In this document: positions 5,760-12,132 of the stretch, piece by piece | Layout: every line of letters starts with the position of its first letter | Numbering within the stretch: the first letter of the stretch is position 1 | Assembly: GCA_016186145.1 (NCBI GenBank) | Contig: JACPMF010000007.1 | Location: 1-64,000, forward strand | Reading direction: 5' to 3' | DNA from: Candidatus Sungiibacteriota bacterium | Lineage (GTDB): Bacteria > Patescibacteria > Paceibacteria > Sungbacterales > SURF-37 | DNA length: 64,000 nt | Notes under the pieces: generated by a model | What the model saw: only the letters and a program-made list of their open reading frames with translations | Database searches by the model: none | Told to the model about the DNA's origin: nothing | Made by a program: the position numbers and the translations under genes

Positions 5760-8408
5760 TCATTCGAAATGAAGCATGCCAATTTTGCCAACCCGCTCTT
5801 TCAAGAGCGGAAATTTTTTAAGATCAAAATCATCCAGAACAAGCTCCTCGGCTTCTTTACGCGCGGCTTCAACCATTTTCATGTTCTTCAAAGCTTCCAT
5901 CCCAACATCGGAAACACCCCACTGCCTGCTTCCGGCGAGCTCGCCAGGACCTCGAAATTGCAAATCGTATTCAGCAAGCTCAAAACCGCTTTTTGAACCC
6001 TCGAGCGCTTTCAAGCGGCGAAGGGTTGCCGCTTCCCCGTTTGTCGTAAACACGAAACAATATGCCTTCTGGCCCCTCCGGCCGACCCTTCCGCGAAATT
6101 GATGAAGCGTGGCAAGACCGAACCGCTCTCCTCCTTCAATAAGCATCATAGATGCATTCGGAATATCAACGCCGACTTCAATGACCGAAGTAGAAACAAG
6201 CACCTGCAATTTCCCGTCGCGAAACTCCCGCATCATTGTTTCTTTTTCTTTGGAAGTAAGCCGGCCGTGGACCATGCCGATTTTAAATTCCGGAAAAATC
6301 TCCTCGGAGAGCTTTTTGTATTCTTTTTTGACGGATTTCACGTCACTCCAATCCAATCGTTGCTGGTATGTCATAGGTCGCGGATTGTAAGTTACGGATT
6401 TTCTTTCTTCGATGCGAGGGCAGACGACAAAGGCCTGCGAACCGTTTCCCAACTCGCTTCTGACAAAATCGTAAACTTCCTCGCGCCCGTGCGGAAGCAC
6501 AATTTTTGTTTGAACCGGCTGCCTCCCCGGCGGCATCTCGTCGATAACCGATACATCAAGATCGCCGTAGAAAGTAAGCGCCAAAGTTCTTGGAATCGGA
6601 GTAGCGGTCATGGAAAGATAGTGAGGAGTCATTATCGCGGACTCACGCGGACTTAGCTCTTTGGGCGCAGACTTACGCTGACCACGCGCAGTATCGTGTA
6701 CAATTCTTTTGATCGCTACTCCTTGCGGTCCAAAATTAATCAGCAACGCCAATTTATACGACGCCCCTTTAATATAATTCCATACCTGTTTCGTCTCAGT
6801 AAAACCTATAAATGGCAGGGCCTTTAATTCTACTATTATTTTATCCTCGACGATAAAATCAGGTTTGTAGGTACCAACCTTTTTACCTTGATATAGAACT
6901 GGAATATGTTTTTCTTGCTCAAAACACAGACCGGCGGATTTTAGCGCTTCCGCCAATGCGTTATGATAGACCGACTCTTTATGTCCCGAGCCCACCTCGT
7001 CTTTTACACGAAAAGCGCAGCCCCTGATTTTGTACGTAATGTCTTCATACAAGAGCCCGTTCAACTTTGATGTATCTGCGTTAGTCTGCGCTTTCTCAGT
7101 CCGCGACTGTCTGCGAATCAACGCACCGCGTTGATTGACTCCAAATCGGTGTTGCTCGTCCACGACAGTCAGCCCCAGTTTTTTGAATTTAACGCGCTCC
7201 CCTATTAAAGAATGCGTGCCAACGAGAATTTTAATCTCGCCTGACGCGATCCAACGAAGCAGCTGATTTTTAGAAACGCGCGCCGAATGCTGCGGATTGA
7301 TTTTGGAAGGAAACTTTTCGGCGCCGGAAGAAGTGAGGAACCCGATCGGCACGCGAAATGGCCCAAGCCGCCGCCGCAATTCTTCAAAATGCTGACGCGC
7401 AAGAATTTCCGTCGGCGCCATAAACGCGACCTGAAGCCCGGCTTTTACCGCGGCAAGCGAAGAGGCCGCCGCAACCACGGTTTTCCCGGATCCCACGTCA
7501 CCCTGCAAAAGCCGCGTCATCGGATGACGCTTTTTAAAATCGTCCAAAATGTCATTGAGCGCCCGTTTTTGCGCGTCCGTTAATTCATATGGCAACGAAT
7601 CAACAAATTCTTTAACAAGCTCGGGGTCGGGCTCAAGAAAAAAAGCCGGCACTGTTTCGCGCATCTTCCGGTCGCGCCGCCGCGCTAACTGGATGACGAA
7701 AACTTCTTCAAACGCGAACCGCTTCCGGGCAGCTCCCGCCTCGGCTTTTGTTTTTGGAAAATGAACGGCCCGCAACGCCTGACGGATCTTCGGCAAATGG
7801 TAGCGCGAAAGGATCGGATCGGGAATTGTTTCTTCTACCGCGGGGGCTGCCTCTAAAACCTTCTTGATGTGCGCCCCAAGCCACCGCGAAGAAATCCCGT
7901 AGCTTTCAGAATAAACGGGAAGAAGCGAACCAACCAACACTCCGTGTTGGTTCGCGGACATATGCTGACTTATAAAACTCGGACCAGCGCTGACTTTGTA
8001 GCCGGAAGTAATTTCATATGCGGGGTTTGCGAGATAAAGACCGTTCTTGCCGCCCCCTACTTTCCCGGAAAGGCGTGCGCGGTCGCCCTGTTTCAGCATT
8101 TTTACAATATAGGGCTGATTAAACCATGTCGCGCGCAAAAACCCGCTTTCGTCTTTAACAACCGCTTCAGCAACGCTGATTTTCTTTTTCCATGTTTTTT
8201 GAACACGTATCTCCTCTACCTCGCACGCTACCGTCGCGCGTTCTCCCGCCTTTAATTCCGCAATAGTTTTTTCCCCGACAAATTCTTCATACCGCGACGG
8301 AAAATAAAAAAGCAGATCACGAATGGTCGCGATACCAAGACGGACAAGAGTTGTTGTTTGGCGCGGCGTCAAACGGAAATGTTCCGCAAGCAAATCAGAA
8401 AGCATCAT
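5760..8408 (-). CDS. recG: ATP-dependent DNA helicase RecG with in-frame GxxExxY insertion
   Basis: 882 residues, about 180 longer than usual RecG. RecG remodels stalled forks and Holliday junctions. The wedge/OB domain spans about 1-195, Walker A is GDVGSGKT (303-310), the DEAH-type box is DEQH (417-420), and motif III MTATPIPRT starts near 600. Late motifs VLVSTSVIEVGVDIP and QFRGRVGRRGQ are intact. Between DEQHRFGVNQRGALIR and TPHYLSMTATP lies a foreign block (residues about 433-590) that is a complete GxxExxY domain bounded by inverted repeats. Two smaller repeat-encoded inserts are near residues 147-160 (hairpin in DNA 7933-7953) and 670-683 (VTYNPRPMTYQ). All stay in frame. No intein splice residues are seen, so the helicase is presumably made as one long chain. 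Whether it is active is unknown. Confidence 0.93.
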   Translation of the reverse strand: MMLSDLLAEHFRLTPRQTTTLVRLGIATIRDLLFYFPSRYEEFVGEKTIAELKAGERATVACEVEEIRVQKTWKKKISVAEAVVKDESGFLRATWFNQPYIVKMLKQGDRARLSGKVGGGKNGLYLANPAYEITSGYKVSAGPSFISQHMSANQHGVLVGSLLPVYSESYGISSRWLGAHIKKVLEAAPAVEETIPDPILSRYHLPKIRQALRAVHFPKTKAEAGAARKRFAFEEVFVIQLARRRDRKMRETVPAFFLEPDPELVKEFVDSLPYELTDAQKRALNDILDDFKKRHPMTRLLQGDVGSGKTVVAAASSLAAVKAGLQVAFMAPTEILARQHFEELRRRLGPFRVPIGFLTSSGAEKFPSKINPQHSARVSKNQLLRWIASGEIKILVGTHSLIGERVKFKKLGLTVVDEQHRFGVNQRGALIRRQSRTEKAQTNADTSKLNGLLYEDITYKIRGCAFRVKDEVGSGHKESVYHNALAEALKSAGLCFEQEKHIPVLYQGKKVGTYKPDFIVEDKIIVELKALPFIGFTETKQVWNYIKGASYKLALLINFGPQGVAIKRIVHDTARGQRKSAPKELSPRESAIMTPHYLSMTATPIPRTLALTFYGDLDVSVIDEMPPGRQPVQTKIVLPHGREEVYDFVRSELGNGSQAFVVCPRIEERKSVTYNPRPMTYQQRLDWSDVKSVKKEYKKLSEEIFPEFKIGMVHGRLTSKEKETMMREFRDGKLQVLVSTSVIEVGVDIPNASMMLIEGGERFGLATLHQFRGRVGRRGQKAYCFVFTTNGEAATLRRLKALEGSKSGFELAEYDLQFRGPGELAGSRQWGVSDVGMEALKNMKMVEAARKEAEELVLDDFDLKKFPLLKERVGKIGMLHFE
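6361..6402. repeat. Short in-frame repeat insert in recG
   Basis: Encodes VTYNPRPMTYQ between the family segments CPRIEE and the downstream helical part. The DNA is of the TATGTCATAGGTCGCGGATTGTAAG kind, a Parcubacteria-style low-complexity insert, and it keeps the frame. Confidence 0.5.
6636..7112. mobile_element. GxxExxY element inserted in frame in recG
   Basis: About 477 bp (159 codons). Reading toward the centre from each end gives CGCGGACTGAGAAAGCGCAG on one side, CGCGGACT and CGCAGACTTACGCTGACC on the other; these are inverted relatives. The encoded domain has LLYEDITYKIRGCAFRV, the full motif GHKESVY, PDFIV and VELK active-site-like residues, and LALLINFGPQG. It occupies the loop between helicase motifs II and III. 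Confidence 0.85.
7933..7953. repeat. Hairpin repeat in recG N-terminal region
   Basis: AACCAACAC, three bases, then GTGTTGGTT: a perfect 9-bp stem in the coding sequence. It encodes part of HMSANQHGVLVG between NPAYEIT and LLPVYSES, where other RecG proteins are shorter. Confidence 0.5.
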
Positions 8409-8741
8409 ATGATTCGCAGTATTCTTGAATTAGTCCGAACGCATTTCGCCGCCGCAGGCGGCGAGGAAATCCCCCCGCCTGCGTGGCCGAAGCCACTTCG
8501 GCGAGGCGAAGGCCCGCGAAAATCCGGAACGGCAGCGGCTTGCACTGGGCGACCCGTCCTGAGTGAAATCGAAGGAAGTCAAAGTGAGCCGCACCGACTT
8601 GTTCGCTCGAAGCTTCAGCAGAGGAGGATGACAATTTCCCGTCGTCGCCTTTGGTCTATGGCGAATACGGCAAATTTTTCCTGTGCCCCGTAGCGAAACG
8701 AAGTTTCTGCTACTGGGGTTTGACGGCATAATTCTTTGAGT
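8409..8741. other. Gene-free interval with GC-rich palindromic repeats
   Basis: No supported gene. It holds small palindromes such as GCCGCCGCAGGCGGC and the CCTGAGTGAAATCGAAGG motif, a relative of CCCTGAGCGAAGTCGAAGGG, which also forms the insert in ruvA. A hairpin CCCCGTAGC ... GCTACTGGGG lies near 8684-8718. Open frames here (for example 8430-8729) are repeat-derived. Confidence 0.6.
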
Positions 8742-9635
8742 CTATTTCTTCTCTACCAAAAAGTAGACATACCGAAGAAAGCCAACATCAAAACCAACCT
8801 TGATATAGATTGCCGCCGGAAATTGTTCTTTGATAAGTCTGATCCCGTCACCTCCCAACCTCATACCTTTCCAGATGAGGCGGGGAAGATCTTTGAATGA
8901 GAGCTTCTTGATGCCAGCCAGCGCTGATTCGTACCCAAAATCCCAATCTCGTCTGACTTGATTATTAAGGTCTGTAATCTCAACTATCTTGAAACCACTC
9001 TGTTCAAAATATTTCTTGTAATTTTCTGGCGTTTCGAGGCTTGGTATACCCCAATACTTCATAAAAGGGTATAACACGAGTTCTTCCTGCATTGAGTTCA
9101 GTCCGCTCTGCTTGCACCATCCTAACAAAAGAAAACGACCTCCTGGATTCATAACTTTTGAGATTTTCTCAACAGCCAGTTTCTTATCAGGTAAGTAACA
9201 GTCTGCATCCATAAACACTGCAGCGTCAAATGTTTCTCCGAGTTCATCAACTTTCATAATATCATGATGCTTGAAACGTAAATTCGGTCGCTTAAATCTC
9301 TTGGTATGTGAAAGTTGGGAACGAGAAATATCAATCCCTAAAACTTCCCCTGAAGTATTTTCAGCAAGGACATTAGTAAAACCACCCCTTCCGCAAGCCA
9401 TTTCAAGTACTTTACTCGCATCTTTTATCCGCAGAGCTTCCAGATATTTTTTGTGAGTATTTCTAAAGGCCGATTCCCAACTTTCATTTTCATCCTTGAA
9501 CAGCGCGAAATGAAAAAAATCATTCCAGTACTCCGCATAGAGATCGCTGACCGCCGCAAACATCCGTTCCATGTTTTCATCGTATTTCTCTTTAAAATAT
9601 TTAAAGTCTTTTGTATAAGTTTTTGTAGTAAACAT
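8742..9635 (-). CDS. SAM-dependent methyltransferase, class I
   Basis: 297 residues from ATG 9635; a TTG at 9674 would add 13 residues of poor quality. SAM-binding motif I is VLEMACGRGGFTNVLAE, followed by the acidic post-I loop VLGIDIS, KHHDIMKVDELGETFDAAVF and the late-fold FLLLGWCKQSGLN. It resembles the UbiE/cyclopropane-synthase-like group. The substrate cannot be told from sequence. It stands alone between repeat-rich intervals. Confidence 0.8.
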   Translation of the reverse strand: MFTTKTYTKDFKYFKEKYDENMERMFAAVSDLYAEYWNDFFHFALFKDENESWESAFRNTHKKYLEALRIKDASKVLEMACGRGGFTNVLAENTSGEVLGIDISRSQLSHTKRFKRPNLRFKHHDIMKVDELGETFDAAVFMDADCYLPDKKLAVEKISKVMNPGGRFLLLGWCKQSGLNSMQEELVLYPFMKYWGIPSLETPENYKKYFEQSGFKIVEITDLNNQVRRDWDFGYESALAGIKKLSFKDLPRLIWKGMRLGGDGIRLIKEQFPAAIYIKVGFDVGFLRYVYFLVEKK

Positions 9636-9777
9636 ATGATTAAAAAATTTTCTTCCCCCAAACGAAACCGCCAATTCGTTTTTGCCCCGAAAACTCCGTA
9701 CGATTTGGTCGCCGAGCGGCGCGTTCCGCGCCGCGAGGCATTGGCTTTTCCTACGTGGTGCCCTCGAGAGGAATCTT

Positions 9778-9854
9778 CCCGGGGTGTAGAACTGCGCGTG
9801 CCGCTTCGCGGCATGCTCGTTACACCCGCGAAAAGCTATTTAAACGCTTTTCGC
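9778..9854. repeat. Structured two-hairpin repeat, copy 1
   Basis: First hairpin: GGGGTGTAGAACTGCG pairs around GCCGCTTCGCGGC with CTCGTTACACCC. Second hairpin: GCGAAAAGC pairs with GCTTTTCGC. Copy 2 at 15865-15937 keeps the same fold with paired base changes (TGT/ACA versus TAT/ATA). Interval 9636-9777 otherwise shows only GC-rich small palindromes. Confidence 0.65.
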
Positions 9855-9890
9855 CCCCTATTTTAAGCTCTGTCTATACTGTCCTACCTG

Positions 9891-10002
9891 CCCCGCACTA
9901 AAATTTGCGTACGCGCCCCACAGGACTCGAACCTGTAACCTTCAGCTCCGCAAGCTGATGCTCTATCCAATTGAGCTAGGGGCGCAAATTTTTAGTGCGG
10001 GG
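9891..10002. repeat. Inverted repeat enclosing tRNA-Arg(GCG)
   Basis: Left arm CCCCGCACTAAAATTTGCG (9891-9909) and right arm CGCAAATTTTTAGTGCGGGG (9983-10002) pair along their whole length with one extra T. The tRNA gene fills the loop. The same CCCCGCACTAA motif forms another inverted repeat at 21707-21853. Confidence 0.85.
9912..9985 (-). tRNA. tRNA-Arg (anticodon GCG)
   Basis: 74 nt, full cloverleaf: acceptor GCGCCCC/GGGGCGC, D stem GCTC/GAGC, anticodon stem TCAGC/GCTGA with loop TTGCGGA, T arm ACAGG TTCGAGT CCTGT. Discriminator G; CCA is not encoded. GCG, instead of the usual ACG that becomes inosine-modified, would read CGC/CGU without TadA. Confidence 0.93.
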
Positions 10003-10075
10003 TCCGTTGTCCGCCGAAGGCGGATCCGCCTCGGGCGGAAACGACGAAGGCTAAATCCGGCTTTTCAGCGGGATC

Positions 10076-10110
10076 GCCCGAACATTTTGTCAAACAAAAT
10101 GTTTTAGGGC
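10076..10110. repeat. Hairpin GCCC-AACATTTTGT / ACAAAATGTT-GGGC
   Basis: A strong hairpin in the gene-free interval 10003-10192. That interval also has the TCCGCC-AAGGCGGATCCGCC palindrome seen in the murE and FemAB inserts. No gene is supported here. Confidence 0.55.
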
Positions 10111-10192
10111 AATATTTTTATCGTAACAAAAAAACCTCGTTTTGTCGAGATTCTTAGCAGAAAACACCCGTACTTGCATCACATACAAACAC

Positions 10193-10675
10193 TTAAAATT
10201 TCAGTGCCCGCGAAATAAGAGGAACAATTGGTTCTTCGTGTTTCTTCTCCGCGAGAAATCGAATCAAAATTTCACGGACGCGAGCAGGGTCGACTTCTCC
10301 GAGCGGAACCCGAATACGCGGCATGAACATTTTTTTACTCTCCAGGCTTAATTCTTTAAAAAGCGGCGGGTCATAAAAAATCCAGAACGAGCGAATCTCT
10401 CCAAAAGAATGAAACCGGCCGCCAAGTTCTATCCCCTGCGCGGTAATGACAAAACGGATCTTTTGCGGCCCTGATACCCCGAACCAGCTGATAAGAATGC
10501 CGGCAATAACGATAAAAGCGGCAAAAAAATAATTTTCAAGAAGTATTGCGGCAACCGCTATCGCGGCAACAAGCACTCCAAGAACGACAAACCACCATCT
10601 CCCCTTCGGCATGTGGTCATACTCTTGCGCCTCCCATGTTATATAAGTTTTGTTATCTTCCCTTTTTTCCTCCAT
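10193..10675 (-). CDS. Small two-TM membrane protein, unknown
   Basis: 160 residues. An acidic N-terminus (MEEKREDNKTYITWEAQEYD) is followed by two adjacent membrane helices (residues about 26-68: WWFVVLGVLVAAIAVAAIL, FFAAFIVIAGILISW). A PH-like beta-rich cytosolic part follows (IRFVITAQGIELGGRFHSFG, FWIFYDPPLFKEL), then a helix ending ISRALKF. The pattern is typical of a conserved CPR membrane protein without assigned function. Its promoter region overlaps the GCGAA palindrome at 10710-10798. Confidence 0.6.
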   Translation of the reverse strand: MEEKREDNKTYITWEAQEYDHMPKGRWWFVVLGVLVAAIAVAAILLENYFFAAFIVIAGILISWFGVSGPQKIRFVITAQGIELGGRFHSFGEIRSFWIFYDPPLFKELSLESKKMFMPRIRVPLGEVDPARVREILIRFLAEKKHEEPIVPLISRALKF

Positions 10676-10709
10676 GAAAATTTAACTAAAAAATATTTTA
10701 TCCGTGTAT

Positions 10710-10798
10710 ATAATGCGAAACGCGCTAATTATTTATGCGAATAATGCTAACGCGCTTCGCATAATTCGCATCGTATATTCGCAAATTTCGCATTATAA
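10710..10798. repeat. GCGAA-type palindromic element, intergenic copy
   Basis: Ends TATAATGCGAAACGCGC and GCAAATTTCGCATTATA are inverted. It fills the gap between two genes, starting 2 bp from the stop codon of the DNRLRE gene. It is related to the in-frame copy at 1140-1247. Confidence 0.8.
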
Positions 10799-10799
10799 G

Positions 10800-12077
10800 C
10801 TAATACTTAAAAAGTTTTATAACCCTATCCCAAGTCTCCAGTATATTTTTTTGAATGAATTTAAAAATTCTGTTTAGCGCTTCTCCCGGACGGATTTCTT
10901 CAGTTTTTACGGACGAAGTTGATGTGGCCGGTTGCGGCTTTTGAACTAATTCTTCCGGTGTTCCGGATGATGAAGGCGCCGGTACTTGTTCCGAAGACGG
11001 CTCCGGTACGAGTGAAGAAGTTGGCTTTGGCGCAGGTATTACTGTCGGCTTTGGTACCGGGACTGGTGCCGGGGGCAATACAACCGGCGCAGGGGCAGAA
11101 ACAGGGGGTTCTGTCGCCTCATTGCAACGAAAGTCGTAGCCGATCACGCAACGCGCATCGCCGTCATAAACCCCGGTCGGACCACTGGCAAAACCCTCGG
11201 GGCAAACCGGCATAAATACTTCGCGGCACGGCTCCGGCTCTGGTGGCGGTGGAACGGCTTTTGGCATGTAAACTATTTCAAGCTCCGGCCTTGAGTCCGC
11301 GACTTGTGATTCCGAACCGTAAAACGAGGCAAGACGAAATGAACTTCCGATTGTTTCTTCGAAAAATCTTAGCATCAAGCCATAATTCGGCTCGCCGCCC
11401 ATCCACGCCTTAACCGCAGAAGCAACATCAATAACAAGCAAATCCTCCGGCGTCCTTGGAATTGCAACCTCCGCGGATATCGGAACCGACTCGGAGCTTT
11501 TCGGAACGTCAACGCCGTGATTTTCCCAACGGTTTTCACCTTCGGTAACACTTCTTTGGTACTGCCGCCAGCTTGGCGCGCGAAGATAGCCGGACTCTGT
11601 TTCTTGCCATCTTTGCAAAACACGGTATGCATTTACCCGCATATTTTCCGGACCGCTTATGACAGAAAGAGTCAATTTCAATTTCGCAGAAACAAGGGTG
11701 GCATCGCTGGGAATTTGCGACGCTCCCCCGCCAATTATGTTTGGAAATCCAATAAGAAATCTTTTAACGCTAAGGGTGGTTTCGCTTCCTGAAGTTTCTT
11801 TGAGGAACTTCAAATTAAGCTCTGAACTGTCGCCTTGTCCTTCATATTCGCCGGATCGTACGTTTGAGTCCTCCAGATAACGGGTAGATATTGTTCCGTC
11901 GTCGGTTTCCGAAACGCTCCCCTTGCCGTCGCCAAGCTGATAGGTTACCGTAACTTGCTCACTTTGAGCCGCCTGGAGCCCATTCGCAAATTCCCCGCCG
12001 ATCGGGTTTGGCAAAAACGCGTTTGCAACCAAAAGCAGAACGCCAAGAAAAAAAAGCTGCTTGGTGTGATAAATCAT
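10800..12077 (-). CDS. Secreted DNRLRE/CBM96-type beta-sandwich protein
   Basis: 425 residues. Signal peptide MIYHTKQLFFLGVLLLVANAF. Residues about 40-270 match the DNRLRE pattern: LRFFEETIGSS near the end, ATLVSAKLKLTLSV, VNAYRVLQRWQETESGY, DVASAVKAWMGGEPNYGLML and ELEIVY. That fold is common in extracellular carbohydrate-active or adhesive proteins. A Cys pair region follows (CREVFMPVCPEGF, CVIGYDFRC). A long Pro-rich linker of PVPVPKPTVIPAPKPT type then ends in an amphipathic C-terminal helix (LNRIFKFIQKNILETWDRVI). It is probably exported and loosely attached to the surface. Substrate unknown. Confidence 0.7.
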   Translation of the reverse strand: MIYHTKQLFFLGVLLLVANAFLPNPIGGEFANGLQAAQSEQVTVTYQLGDGKGSVSETDDGTISTRYLEDSNVRSGEYEGQGDSSELNLKFLKETSGSETTLSVKRFLIGFPNIIGGGASQIPSDATLVSAKLKLTLSVISGPENMRVNAYRVLQRWQETESGYLRAPSWRQYQRSVTEGENRWENHGVDVPKSSESVPISAEVAIPRTPEDLLVIDVASAVKAWMGGEPNYGLMLRFFEETIGSSFRLASFYGSESQVADSRPELEIVYMPKAVPPPPEPEPCREVFMPVCPEGFASGPTGVYDGDARCVIGYDFRCNEATEPPVSAPAPVVLPPAPVPVPKPTVIPAPKPTSSLVPEPSSEQVPAPSSSGTPEELVQKPQPATSTSSVKTEEIRPGEALNRIFKFIQKNILETWDRVIKLFKY

Positions 12078-12132
12078 AACAATGCTATTGTACCACCTTT
12101 TCAGAAAAGCAAAAAAGCGAGCCCCATACTGA

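Noticed and set aside
6636..7112. Intein in RecG
   Set aside because: No Cys/Ser at the first position, no His-Asn at the end, no splicing blocks; the insert is a GxxExxY domain with inverted-repeat edges.
8430..8729. 99-residue ORF on the minus strand
   Set aside because: Made of repeat DNA (CGCCTCGCCGAAG, TTCGATTTCACTCAGG units), with no start signal or domain.
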